A DNA stretch of 64,000 nt from Marisalimonas marina. Its GTDB lineage: Bacteria > Pseudomonadota > Alphaproteobacteria > Puniceispirillales > Marisalimonadaceae. This document shows, piece after piece, positions 1 through 8,306 of this stretch. Location of the stretch: NCBI GenBank assembly GCA_038131365.1, contig JAYPPH010000005.1:310001-374000 (forward strand), written 5' to 3'. How positions within the stretch are numbered: the first letter of the stretch is position 1; each line of letters opens with the position of its first letter. Below the pieces are notes generated by a model. It was not told the DNA's origin, made no database searches, and was given only the letters and a program-made list of their open reading frames with translations. Made by a program: the position numbers and the translations under genes.

Positions 1-575
1 CTTGTTGGTGGACCGTAAAAAAAACCAAAAAATTTATGAGCATAAAGAGCATGCAGCATAAAAAAACCTGCAACCATTACCATTGCCCAACCAACAGCTC
101 TTCTTGTCGCATCTAGAACTAAGAAAATTAATATAGATCCGACTATTATATCACCAATATATTTATCGCCATACCTCATCATAAAATTCTCAATATCCCA
201 TGTTGTCCATAACTGAACAAATAGAATTAATAAGATTACGACTAAATCAAAACCAAATCCAATTGCTCTAAGTAGATTTCCTTTTTGATCATTTTCTATA
301 AAAAGTGGATCTTTTATACTCTTTCTAAAAAGTGGATAAATAAATACTGCTAAAACCATCATGGCTGAAAGGTGAATTGATCTGAAAGATCTACCTTCTG
401 GTGTTCCATATACAGCTACAAACAAATGATAAAAGGCTAGGCCTACAGACAACCAAGAACAAATAACGATTATCCAATAATAAATAGATTTGTCTTTGTT
501 CCACTCAAGAAGTTCATCAAAGAAACTTACTTCTTTAATTTCATTGTAAACTAGTTTTTTTTGATTTTCGGCCAT
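1..575 (-). CDS. TRAP transporter fused 4TM/12TM permease, N-terminal part (gene runs off the window)
   Basis: The protein starts MAENQKKLVYNEIKEVSFFD at 575 and reads leftwards through the window edge, so only about 191 N-terminal residues are present. Several hydrophobic helices are visible, and the early layout (short cytoplasmic tail, then clustered helices with a WDIENFMMRYGDKYIGD loop) is that of fused DctQM-type permeases that partner TAXI receptors. It would be the inner-membrane, sodium- or proton-driven part of a tripartite uptake system for an organic acid. The TAXI receptor gene lies immediately upstream (647-1603), with a strong hairpin between the two. The substrate cannot be told from the sequence; the divergent catabolic operon at 1735 suggests a di- or tricarboxylate (inference). 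Confidence 0.85.
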   Translation of the reverse strand, partial: MAENQKKLVYNEIKEVSFFDELLEWNKDKSIYYWIIVICSWLSVGLAFYHLFVAVYGTPEGRSFRSIHLSAMMVLAVFIYPLFRKSIKDPLFIENDQKGNLLRAIGFGFDLVVILLILFVQLWTTWDIENFMMRYGDKYIGDIIVGSILIFLVLDATRRAVGWAMVMVAGFFMLHALYAHKFFGFFYGPPT

Positions 576-600
576 TTGATAATTCGAAAAAGTTTAGGAA

Positions 601-632
601 ATTAGAGGCACAAATGTGTTTGTGCCTCTAAT
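601..632 (-). promoter_or_regulatory. Intercistronic hairpin between TAXI receptor and permease genes
   Basis: A perfect 14-bp inverted repeat (601-614 against 619-632) encloses a 4-base loop, TGTG. It sits between the stop of the receptor gene (647) and the start of the permease gene (575). Read in the direction of transcription it is not followed by a clean U-tract, so it is more likely an mRNA-stabilising or attenuating hairpin than a full terminator. Such elements let receptor mRNA exceed permease mRNA. Confidence 0.6.
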
Positions 633-646
633 TTTTTATTATTAAA

Positions 647-1603
647 TTACATTACGCCTTGTTCTTTATAGTACTTAGCTGCACCTGGGTGTATTGGAAC
701 AGCTGCACCATCAACAGCTTTTTTAAGAAGGACTTTTTTCCATACAGATTTAACTTTTACGAATTCAGCATGATTGTCCCAAAATGTTTTAGTCATTTTA
801 TAAACTAAGTCATCTGATAAATCCTTATGAACAATCATAGATGTTACAATACCCAATGTTGGGATGTCTTTATCAAGAGACTTGTATGCACTGGCTGGAA
901 TTTTACCATAAATATATCCTGGATTGTTTTTAACAATTCTGTCAATTCTGTCTTTAGGTAATCCAATAAACCTTATGCCAGGACTATTTTCTAATTCAAT
1001 AAAGCTAGCTTGAGGAACTGATGTGGCAGCCATAAAAACGTCAGCTTGACCGTCCTTCATAAGGGCCACTGATTCCTTATAACTTACCATGTGCACAACT
1101 CCACCGTTCTTCTTAATAGTGTTGAAGTCGTATCCATAATCTTTGAGGATTGATTCACAGAAAGCAGTACCAGTCCACTTTGGCTTTCCTGGGCTAATAT
1201 TTGCTGATTTCATATCTTCGAAACCTTTGATCTTTGAATCAGCTCTAACTGCAACTTGAAAAGCCGCTCCATACAATGTAGCAAAATATCTCACATTTTT
1301 TTGAGCTTTGTCGAATTTTCCTTTACCGTTATAGCCGTTTGCAACAGTGTGTGCGTACGACCAACCGATTTCAGCATCACCACTGTTAACTGATAAAACA
1401 TTTGAAATACCACCACCTGATGTATTAGATGTTGAAATTCCTTTTATTTTTGATTCCATAACTTGCATTACCTTAGCGCCTAATGGATACCAAGATCCAC
1501 CTGATGGTCCAGAAACCATACGAACAAATTGGTCTGCGTTTGCAATAGAAGTAGAAACAATTAGTGATGAAGCTACTAATAAAGCACTTGAAATACGTTT
1601 CAT
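647..1603 (-). CDS. TAXI family TRAP transporter solute receptor
   Basis: A 318-residue periplasmic receptor with a clear Sec signal peptide: basic MKR, hydrophobic core, cleavage after about residue 23 (SIANA). Family features include the early GPSGGSWYPLGAKV segment and SGGGISNVLSV followed by AEIGWSYAH, as in TAXI proteins that bind small carboxylates or amino acids. Length is normal. It is the first gene of a leftward transport operon with the fused permease at 1-575. A sigma70-like promoter lies upstream at 1641-1670. Its ligand is unknown. The divergent operon beginning at 1735 probably metabolises what it captures (inference from context). Confidence 0.9.
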   Translation of the reverse strand: MKRISSALLVASSLIVSTSIANADQFVRMVSGPSGGSWYPLGAKVMQVMESKIKGISTSNTSGGGISNVLSVNSGDAEIGWSYAHTVANGYNGKGKFDKAQKNVRYFATLYGAAFQVAVRADSKIKGFEDMKSANISPGKPKWTGTAFCESILKDYGYDFNTIKKNGGVVHMVSYKESVALMKDGQADVFMAATSVPQASFIELENSPGIRFIGLPKDRIDRIVKNNPGYIYGKIPASAYKSLDKDIPTLGIVTSMIVHKDLSDDLVYKMTKTFWDNHAEFVKVKSVWKKVLLKKAVDGAAVPIHPGAAKYYKEQGVM

Positions 1604-1640
1604 TATATCCCCCGATTTTCTAAGTTAAATTTATAATACT

Positions 1641-1670
1641 AGTATCACAATTTATTTAGAAAAAGGTCAA
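1641..1670 (-). promoter_or_regulatory. Putative sigma70 promoter for the TAXI transporter operon
   Basis: On the minus strand a TTGACC -35 box (1670-1665) is followed, 17-18 bases on, by TGATACT (1647-1641), an acceptable -10 preceded by an extended TG. The predicted start gives a leader of about 30 bases before the ATG at 1603. The gap 1604-1734 must also hold the rightward promoter of the 1735 operon; a TATAAT at 1681-1686 on the plus strand is a candidate -10 but has no good -35. Confidence 0.45.
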
Positions 1671-1734
1671 GCGAATGTTGTATAATTTTTATTTATCACT
1701 ATGATTTTAATTCTAATCAACTGGAGTTTAGTTA

Positions 1735-2673
1735 ATGAATTTAAAGCATGTAAACGTTACTGAAGTTGGCCCTCGTGATGGCTTTCAATCAGAAAAAACA
1801 ATTCTTAGAACTGAGGACAAAATTGATATAATAAATAATTTAATAGAAGCAGGGTTTCCAAGAATAGAGGTTTCTTCATTTGTATCTCCTAAAGCAATAC
1901 CTCAATTAGCCGATGCTGAATTAATTATGAACAATGTAAATAGATCTCCAGATACAATTTTAGCTGCACTAGTTCCAAATGCTAGAGGTGCTCAAAGAGC
2001 TGTTGAATCAAAAATTGATGAGATTGTTGTTTTTTTATCTGCGTCTGAAAGTCACAATAAAAAAAATGTTAACCGAGAAGTAAAAGATTCACTCGTAGGA
2101 TTTAGAGAGATTGCTGACATTGCAGGGAAAAATAATATACCAATTCAGGGTGACATTGCCACTGCTTTTGGTTGTCCTTTTGAAGGGAATATTTCAGCTA
2201 AAAAATTAGCAGATATTTCAAAAGAATATAAAGAAATGGGTTTTAAAGGAGTTACATTAGGGGATACTACTGGTATGGCGACACCTCCAGTTGTAATAGA
2301 TGCTATAAATGCTATTAGAGATAAGGTTCCAGATTTTGAAATAACTTTGCATTTCCATAATACTAGAGGAGTTGGGCTTGCGAATGTAATGACAGGTTTG
2401 GAGCAAGGTATTTTTAATTATGAGAGTTGTTTCGGTGGTATGGGTGGATGTCCATTTGCCCCAAATGCTACTGGAAATATTTGTACTGAAGATCTTGTAT
2501 ATTTGTTACATGAGATGAATATTGAGACTGGGATTGACTTGGCAAAAACAATTTCTATTGCAAAAAATGTAGAGAAATTAGTTGGTCATCGTTTACCTGG
2601 ACAAGTTATGAGAGCCGGTCATAGATTGCTTTCATACTCTATGGATGATGTTCCTACAGCTATAGGTGCTTAG
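1735..2673 (+). CDS. Hydroxymethylglutaryl-CoA lyase-like enzyme
   Basis: This 312-residue TIM-barrel protein of the HMGL/DRE family carries the expected active-site set: GPRDGFQ with Arg14/Asp15, FLSASESHN near 101-108, DTTGMATP near 177, the metal ligands in HFHN (His206 and His208), and the catalytic loop GGCPFA with Cys239. Members cleave 3-hydroxy-3-methylglutaryl-CoA or similar 3-hydroxy-acyl-CoAs into acetyl-CoA plus a keto acid. It opens a tight rightward operon and its stop abuts the start of a CoA-transferase, which could supply its thioester substrate. True HMG-CoA is possible, but the isocitrate-type dehydrogenase and PrpF homologue downstream suggest a related branched dicarboxyl-CoA (inference). 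Confidence 0.85.
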   Translation: MNLKHVNVTEVGPRDGFQSEKTILRTEDKIDIINNLIEAGFPRIEVSSFVSPKAIPQLADAELIMNNVNRSPDTILAALVPNARGAQRAVESKIDEIVVFLSASESHNKKNVNREVKDSLVGFREIADIAGKNNIPIQGDIATAFGCPFEGNISAKKLADISKEYKEMGFKGVTLGDTTGMATPPVVIDAINAIRDKVPDFEITLHFHNTRGVGLANVMTGLEQGIFNYESCFGGMGGCPFAPNATGNICTEDLVYLLHEMNIETGIDLAKTISIAKNVEKLVGHRLPGQVMRAGHRLLSYSMDDVPTAIGA

Positions 2674-3828
2674 ATGCTTCAAAATAATGGAGCGCTCTCT
2701 GGATTAAAAGTTATTGACCTGACAAGAGTATTATCAGGACCATTTTGTACCATGTTGTTGGCAGATATGGGCGCTGAGGTAATTAAAATTGAGCCTCCTA
2801 AAGGTGATAATGTTAGAAATCAGGGAGACATGGTTGAGGGTTATAGTTCCTATTTTGCTCAATTCAACAGGAATAAGAAATCCGTTATTTTAGATCTTTA
2901 TAAAGAAAAAGATAAAGAAATTTTAAAATCATTATTAAGTGAAGCTGATGTTGTTGTCGAAAACTTTAAAGCTGGTGTTTTTGATAAAATGGGTTTCGAT
3001 TATAAAACTTTAAAATCAATTAATCCAAAAATTATAAGTGCTTCGGTTAATGGTTTTGGAAGCAAAGGTGAAATGAGTGATAAGCCTGCATTTGATTTTA
3101 TTGCTCAAGCACTTAGCGGTTTTATGTCTCTAAACGGGACAGAAGACAGTGGTCCAATGAGAGCTGCAATGCCCATATCTGATTTAGTTGCAGGTTTATA
3201 TTGTGCCTTTGGAATTGTCTGCGCTCTAAACTCAAGGGCTAAAACTAATAAAGGACAAAAAGTAGAGTCTAGTTTGACATCTGGGTTGGTTTCAATGATG
3301 GCTTATCTTTCATCTGAAAGTTTTGTAACAGGTGAGGCTCCTAAAAAGTCAGGCAACAATCATCCCATTTTAGCACCTTATGGAATTTTTAAAACATCTG
3401 ATGGTGAAGTAGCCGTTGCCCCAGCTAGTGATAAATTCTGTCATATATTTTTGGAAACTATAGATTTATTAAGTTTGCTTGAAAAAGATCTTTATTTGAA
3501 TAATGCCAAAAGAATGGAAAATAGAGACAGTTTAAATCAAATTATTAATCAAAAAATGGTATTAAAAACTTCCGATTATTGGATAAAAAAATTAAACGAC
3601 GCAGGATGCCCAGCTGCCAAAATAGTATCATTGCCAGATGCGCTCAATAGTCAATTAATTAAGGATACGGAAATGGTCATTAGTTCAAATGGACCTGAAG
3701 GAAGAAAAATAAAAATGACTGGTTTTCCAGTGAAATTATCTGAAACTCCGGCTAAATTATACCTATCTCCGCCACTTCTTGGTGAGCATACAGATGAGGT
3801 TTTAAAAAGTTTAAAAAATAAAGTATGA
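2674..3828 (+). CDS. Family III (CaiB/BaiF-type) CoA-transferase
   Basis: A 384-residue family III CoA-transferase. The N-terminus GLKVIDLTRVLSGPFCTMLL, followed by LADMGAEVIKIEPP, is diagnostic. Asp170 in PISDLVAG aligns with the catalytic Asp169 of formyl-CoA transferase. The enzyme moves CoA between carboxylic acids through an aspartyl-CoA thioester mixed anhydride. Its ATG immediately follows the stop of the HMG-CoA-lyase-like gene, so the two are probably translationally coupled. In this operon it most likely activates a dicarboxylate for the lyase (inference from order). The acceptor cannot be named from the sequence. Confidence 0.88.
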   Translation: MLQNNGALSGLKVIDLTRVLSGPFCTMLLADMGAEVIKIEPPKGDNVRNQGDMVEGYSSYFAQFNRNKKSVILDLYKEKDKEILKSLLSEADVVVENFKAGVFDKMGFDYKTLKSINPKIISASVNGFGSKGEMSDKPAFDFIAQALSGFMSLNGTEDSGPMRAAMPISDLVAGLYCAFGIVCALNSRAKTNKGQKVESSLTSGLVSMMAYLSSESFVTGEAPKKSGNNHPILAPYGIFKTSDGEVAVAPASDKFCHIFLETIDLLSLLEKDLYLNNAKRMENRDSLNQIINQKMVLKTSDYWIKKLNDAGCPAAKIVSLPDALNSQLIKDTEMVISSNGPEGRKIKMTGFPVKLSETPAKLYLSPPLLGEHTDEVLKSLKNKV

Positions 3829-3837
3829 GAAAGAATA

Positions 3838-4629
3838 ATGAAATTTAAAACTATCAACTTTAAAATTGAAAATGGAATTGCATTTATAGAGTTGAATAGA
3901 CCTAAGCAATACAATGCATTAAACCAAGAAATGGCTGAGGATTTATTTAAGGTTTCATTAGAATGTGACGAAAATCCAAATATTAGAAGTGTTCTGCTAA
4001 CTGGTGCAGGAGAGAAAGCTTTTTGTGCTGGCGGTGATTTGCATTCTTTTTATGAATATGGAAAAAAAATATCATCTCATTTAAAAGAAGTCACAACTAC
4101 ATTACATGGGGCTATTTCAAGATTTTCAAGAATGAATGCTCCTTTGGTTCTTGCTGTAAACGGGGTTGCAGCTGGAGCTGGTTTTTCTTTTGTTGGATTT
4201 GCAGATATAGTAATTGCCTCAAAAAATGCCTCATTTGTTTCAGCCTATTCAAAAGCTGGTTTAACACCAGATGGCTCGTCTACATATTTTCTGCCAAGGA
4301 TAATTGGTTCAAGAAGATACTTAGAACTTGTTTTGACAAACAGAGTTTTGTCTGCAAACGAGGCTCTTGATTGGGGATTAGTTAATAAGGTTGTTGATTT
4401 CAAAGAACTTCAAAATGAAGCTATTAATATTGCGAAAAATTTAGCTGAAGGTCCTTCTATTGCTTTTGGAAAAATAAAAAATTTAGTTCATAATAGCTTT
4501 TTAGATTCCCTAGAGGGCCAAATGGAATTTGAAGCCAGAATGATTGCAGAATCCTCAAAAACAAAAGATGGTATTAATGGAATACATGCTTTTGTAAATA
4601 AAAATAAAGTATCTTTTAATAACGAATAA
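3838..4629 (+). CDS. Crotonase-fold enoyl-CoA hydratase/isomerase, PaaG-like active site
   Basis: A 263-residue crotonase superfamily protein. The oxyanion-hole segments are present: AFCAGGDL near 61-68 and NGVAAGAGFSF near 108-118. The two glutamates used by classical hydratases are missing: the first position is Ser117 and the second is Tyr137. Instead Asp145 in GLTPDGSSTYFLPR matches the catalytic Asp of PaaG-type enoyl-CoA isomerases. It is therefore more likely a double-bond isomerase, or a hydratase with altered chemistry, than a standard hydratase. It follows the CoA-transferase by 9 bases and precedes the dehydrogenase by 12. LiuC-like 3-methylglutaconyl-CoA hydratase activity would fit the lyase neighbour but not these residues. 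Confidence 0.83.
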   Translation: MKFKTINFKIENGIAFIELNRPKQYNALNQEMAEDLFKVSLECDENPNIRSVLLTGAGEKAFCAGGDLHSFYEYGKKISSHLKEVTTTLHGAISRFSRMNAPLVLAVNGVAAGAGFSFVGFADIVIASKNASFVSAYSKAGLTPDGSSTYFLPRIIGSRRYLELVLTNRVLSANEALDWGLVNKVVDFKELQNEAINIAKNLAEGPSIAFGKIKNLVHNSFLDSLEGQMEFEARMIAESSKTKDGINGIHAFVNKNKVSFNNE

Positions 4630-4641
4630 GAAAGATTACCT

Positions 4642-5736
4642 ATGTCTATTAAAATTTTGGCCCTAGATGGAGATGGTATTGGTCCTGAAATAATGGAAGC
4701 AACATTAGAAGTTGTTTATCTTTTAAATCAAGAATTAGATTTAGATATAAAAATAAGTAAGGATTTAATCGGATTACAATCATTAGATCAAAATGGCATA
4801 ACGATTACTCCTCAAGTTATCGAAAATTCTAAACAAGTAGACGGAATTATTTTAGGACCAGTTGATCATAATATTTATCCATCAGTTGCTGATGGCGGTA
4901 TTAATCCATCTGGTAAACTTCGCATCGAATTAGATTTATATGCGAATATAAGGCCTGCTAAGAACTTTAGTAATATTAAATCTCTCTCGAAGGGGATGGA
5001 CTTAATAATAGTAAGAGAGAATACTGAGGGCTTTTATTCAGATCGGAATATGTTTGATGGTCCTGGTGAATTCAGTCCTACTCCAGGAGTTGGTTTAGCT
5101 ATTAGAAAAATAACCAAAGATGCATCATTAAGAATTGCTGAAACAGCTTTTAAAATAGCAAAAACTAAATTTGTATCAGAAAAGAGTAAGCCTAAAATTC
5201 ATGCTATACACAAGGCCAATGTTATGAGATTGACAGATGGGATTTTCTTAGAAGAATGTCGATCGGTTGCATCCAGAAACAAAGATATAGAATATAAAGA
5301 GATGCTTGTGGATGCTTGTGCGGCCCATATTGTTAGAGACCCTAGTCAGTTTGATGTGATAGTAACTACCAACATGTTTGGTGATATATTATCAGATTTA
5401 GCCACTGAATTTTCTGGATCTTTAGGATTGGCGGGCTCTTTAAATGCTGGAGAACATAATGCCATGGCCCAAGCACAACACGGGGCAGCTCCAGATATAG
5501 CAGGAAAAAATATAGCTAATCCAATCTCCTTAATTTTATCTACGGGAATGCTCTTAAATTGGATTGGAGAAAAAAGAAATTTAAAAAAACTAAATATAGC
5601 ATCGAGTTTCATTGAGAAAGCTGTTATTAAAACTCTTTCAGAAAATAATAACTTAACTCGTGACTTAGGTGGAAATGCTTCTACCAAAGAATTAACTAAA
5701 AACTTTTTAAACATATTAAAGAATATAATTTTATAG
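4642..5736 (+). CDS. Isocitrate/isopropylmalate dehydrogenase family enzyme
   Basis: A 364-residue beta-decarboxylating dehydrogenase. It begins ALDGDGIGPEI, carries RPAKNF, then RENTEGFYSDRN where IDH and homoisocitrate enzymes read RENTED, then HKANVMRLTDG and the metal-binding FGDILSD. The HGAAPDIAGKNIANP segment is the cofactor loop; the pattern suggests NAD rather than NADP, but this is tentative. Substrates in the family are 2-hydroxy acids with a neighbouring carboxylate, such as isocitrate, isopropylmalate or tartrate. The gene lies between the crotonase and the PrpF homologue. A housekeeping isocitrate dehydrogenase would not be expected in such an operon, so a dedicated catabolic role is likely. 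Confidence 0.85.
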   Translation: MSIKILALDGDGIGPEIMEATLEVVYLLNQELDLDIKISKDLIGLQSLDQNGITITPQVIENSKQVDGIILGPVDHNIYPSVADGGINPSGKLRIELDLYANIRPAKNFSNIKSLSKGMDLIIVRENTEGFYSDRNMFDGPGEFSPTPGVGLAIRKITKDASLRIAETAFKIAKTKFVSEKSKPKIHAIHKANVMRLTDGIFLEECRSVASRNKDIEYKEMLVDACAAHIVRDPSQFDVIVTTNMFGDILSDLATEFSGSLGLAGSLNAGEHNAMAQAQHGAAPDIAGKNIANPISLILSTGMLLNWIGEKRNLKKLNIASSFIEKAVIKTLSENNNLTRDLGGNASTKELTKNFLNILKNIIL

Positions 5737-5743
5737 GAATATC

Positions 5744-6844
5744 ATGACAGATCAAATTGGAATACCCGCTGCTTACATGAGGGGAGGGACATCAAAGGGC
5801 CTACTGTTTGATAAAAAAGATGTGCCTAGTGATAGAGAAAAATTAACAAAATTTCTATTAACTGTTATGGGATCTCCAGACCTAAGGCAAATAAATGGTA
5901 TGGGTGGAGCCACTTCAGTCACAAGCAAAGTGTGTATAGTATCAAAAAGCGATATAAAAAATGTTGATATAGATTATTTTTTTGCTCAAGTTTCAGTTGA
6001 CCAGTCAATTGTAGATTATGGTCCAACCTGTGGAAATATGTTATCTGCTGTAGGCCCTTTTGCAATTGAAAGAGGAATGGTTCAAGCTAAAAATCCTAAA
6101 ACTACAATAGTCATAAGGTCAGTTAACACCGGCTCAATCATTGAGGCTGATATACCAACCCCTAACAATAAAATAATTTATTCTGGACAATTCAAGATTG
6201 CAGGTGTTCCGGGGTCAGGGTCACCAATTTTATTGAAATTCAAAAATATTGTGGGAGGATCTACTGGTAAATTACTACCAACGGGTCAGCCAATCATTCA
6301 AATTGAGGGTATTGAAGTAACTTGTCTTGATGTTTCAATGCCAATTGTTATGGCTAACGCAAATGATTTTGGTATCAAAGGTAATGAAACCAGTGAGGAG
6401 TTAAATAACAACAAAAGTTTACTAGAAAAAATAGAAAAAATTCGACTACTTGCTGCGATTGAAATGGGTATGGGAGACGTAAGGGACAAGGTGATACCAA
6501 AATTTGCACTTCTTTCTAAGTCATGCAATGGCGGCACTATAACTTCTAGGTATTTTACACCCAAGACTTGTCATGAAACTCATGCTGCAACTGGCACTAA
6601 TTGTATCGCAGCTGCTTGTTTGATAAAAGGCACTGTTGCCGCTAAAATAGCAAATGTAAAATATGAGGATGAATATAAAGTCGTATTAGAACATCCCCTA
6701 GGTTCAATTGAATGTATTGTTAACACCTCTTCATTGCATACTGCTCCTACTGATAATTTCATACAATCTTGTGGAATCTATAGGACATCTAGAAAAATTA
6801 TGGATGGTAACGTTTACGTCCATGAAGATATAATTAATGACTAA
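5744..6844 (+). CDS. PrpF / 4-oxalomesaconate tautomerase-like isomerase
   Basis: A 366-residue PrpF-family protein with the diaminopimelate-epimerase-like double fold. Signature segments are IPAAYMRGGTSKGLLF at the start, GMGGATSVTSKVCIV, DYGPTCGNMLSAVG with a conserved Cys, and a C-terminal HETHAATG. Known members move the double bond of 2-methylaconitate (PrpF) or tautomerise 4-oxalomesaconate (GalD). No prpB, prpC, acnD or gallate genes are nearby, so the substrate is probably another unsaturated tricarboxylate. It sits 7 bases after the dehydrogenase gene and overlaps the next gene by 8 bases, so the operon is tightly coupled. Confidence 0.88.
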   Translation: MTDQIGIPAAYMRGGTSKGLLFDKKDVPSDREKLTKFLLTVMGSPDLRQINGMGGATSVTSKVCIVSKSDIKNVDIDYFFAQVSVDQSIVDYGPTCGNMLSAVGPFAIERGMVQAKNPKTTIVIRSVNTGSIIEADIPTPNNKIIYSGQFKIAGVPGSGSPILLKFKNIVGGSTGKLLPTGQPIIQIEGIEVTCLDVSMPIVMANANDFGIKGNETSEELNNNKSLLEKIEKIRLLAAIEMGMGDVRDKVIPKFALLSKSCNGGTITSRYFTPKTCHETHAATGTNCIAAACLIKGTVAAKIANVKYEDEYKVVLEHPLGSIECIVNTSSLHTAPTDNFIQSCGIYRTSRKIMDGNVYVHEDIIND

Positions 6845-7904
6845 AATCAGTAATTTTTTTAAAGAATATTTTGATTGGTGGCCTGAAAAACAGAGATATA
6901 CACTTAGTTTATTTTTAGCTATTTTGAGTGGCTTTGTTGCATATTATATAGGTTTGCCCTTGCCGTGGATGTTAGGGCCACTAATAGGATGTGGATTTTT
7001 TGCAGCTATTGGAAAACCAGTTATTATTGGGAAAAGGCCAAGACCATTGTGTAGAGCACTATTGGGTTGTACGATTGGAGCAAATTTTGGTCCTGAACTC
7101 CTTGACAGGCTTCCAGAAATTGGAATGTCATTGTTATTCATCCCAGTTTTTATATTGGTCATGGGTCTTTCTACTTTTTTTTATTTAAGCCGAATTATTA
7201 AGTTGGATAAACACACTTCTATTTATGGGTCCATTCCAGGTGGTTTAAATGAAATGGTCATTTTAGGTCAGGAAATTGGAGCGAATACCAGAGCACTTGT
7301 TCTTATTCATGCAACAAGGATAGTTGTAGTTGTATTTTTTGCATCTTTATTAATCATGTTTGTTCCAAATTTAGGGGTATCCAACGCTCCTCAACCTGCA
7401 TTATTTGATAAGTGGGAACTATTACCGTATGTTTTTCTTGTTTCATTGACTGGTTGGTTTTTAGCTCTTAAACTAAAAATTCCAGGACCAACAATTATTG
7501 GTCCAATGATATTATCAGCCTTAGTTCATATTTTTGAATTGATTGAAGCCATGCCAATTTATTTTCTCGTGATATCAATCCAAATTATGTTAGGCGCAGC
7601 TCTAGGATGTTTATTTAGAAATATAACATTAAAAGAAATGTCAGGGCCAATTCTTGCTGGATTAGTAACAACCTTAATAGCATTCATTCCATTAGCAATT
7701 ATTTATCATTTACTCACAATTATTGGCTATGACCCATTATCAATTTTTTTAGCATTCTCTCCAGGTGGTCAATCAGAAATGAATATTTTGGCTCTTTCAG
7801 TAGGAGCCGACATGTCCTTTATTAGTCCACATCACATGTTTCGAGTGGTTTTAGTTATTATATTCGCTGGAATTTTACATAAATTTCTAAAACGAAAACT
7901 ATAA
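6837..7904 (+). CDS. AbrB-family integral membrane protein
   Basis: A 355-residue hydrophobic protein with about ten predicted membrane helices in two halves. The glycine- and proline-rich turns PLPWMLGPLIG near residue 41 and KIPGPTIIGPMIL near residue 215 are the repeated signature of the AbrB (PF05145, formerly called ammonia monooxygenase-like) family. GSIPGGLNEMVILG and FSPGGQSEMNILA are the matching inner repeats. Transport or regulation roles have been suggested for the family but none is firmly established. The start lies inside the end of the PrpF-like gene (8-base overlap), so it is co-translated with the catabolic operon. It could be a second transporter for the same substrate (inference). 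Confidence 0.8.
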   Translation: MTKISNFFKEYFDWWPEKQRYTLSLFLAILSGFVAYYIGLPLPWMLGPLIGCGFFAAIGKPVIIGKRPRPLCRALLGCTIGANFGPELLDRLPEIGMSLLFIPVFILVMGLSTFFYLSRIIKLDKHTSIYGSIPGGLNEMVILGQEIGANTRALVLIHATRIVVVVFFASLLIMFVPNLGVSNAPQPALFDKWELLPYVFLVSLTGWFLALKLKIPGPTIIGPMILSALVHIFELIEAMPIYFLVISIQIMLGAALGCLFRNITLKEMSGPILAGLVTTLIAFIPLAIIYHLLTIIGYDPLSIFLAFSPGGQSEMNILALSVGADMSFISPHHMFRVVLVIIFAGILHKFLKRKL

Positions 7905-7917
7905 AACTCAATTAACT

Positions 7918-8298
7918 TTATTTTTTAATAATACTCATTTTGGTGTTGTCAACATAAGGTGCATCTTTTATCCAAGACATTTCAAACCCTTCAATGCAAG
8001 CAATATTATAACCATACTGCTTTGGATCTGATCTTCTTTTATGATGAGTGTTAATACCACATTTACTACAAAAATAGTGTTCTGCTATTTCAGTATTCCA
8101 TTGGTATTTGTTTAGATAAGTTTCACCTGATATAATTTTGAGCTCATCAGAAGAAGCCGTAGCCATTACAAAACCTTTTCTTGAGCATATAGAACAGTTG
8201 CACCTTCTAAGGTCTTTTAATTTTGCATTAACCTCAAATTTAACATTGCCGCAATGACAACTTCCTTTCAGCGGTAATGTGAGGTCATTAATATTCAT
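7918..8298 (-). CDS. GFA-family (glutathione-dependent formaldehyde-activating enzyme-like) zinc protein
   Basis: A 126-residue protein with the cysteine pattern of the GFA/CENP-V fold: GSCHCGNVKFEV near residues 12-23, CNCSICSRKG near 33-42, and YFCSKCGINTHH near 75-86. These cysteines bind two zinc ions. The family is named after the glutathione-hydroxymethyl adduct enzyme, but most small members have unknown substrates. It lies 8 bases downstream of the DapA-like gene on the same strand and is probably co-transcribed with it. It ends convergently with the AbrB-like gene, with only 13 bases between. Confidence 0.85.
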   Translation of the reverse strand: MNINDLTLPLKGSCHCGNVKFEVNAKLKDLRRCNCSICSRKGFVMATASSDELKIISGETYLNKYQWNTEIAEHYFCSKCGINTHHKRRSDPKQYGYNIACIEGFEMSWIKDAPYVDNTKMSIIKK

Positions 8299-8306
8299 CT
8301 TAATCC

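Noticed and set aside
1347..1628. Plus-strand ORF of 93 codons opposite the TAXI receptor
   Set aside because: It lies entirely against a well-supported receptor gene, has no ribosome binding site and no recognisable protein features; it is a shadow of the true frame.
1735..6844. Methylcitrate (propionate) pathway because of the PrpF homologue
   Set aside because: No methylcitrate synthase, AcnD or methylisocitrate lyase gene is present, and the neighbours are CoA-transferase and HMG-CoA-lyase types.
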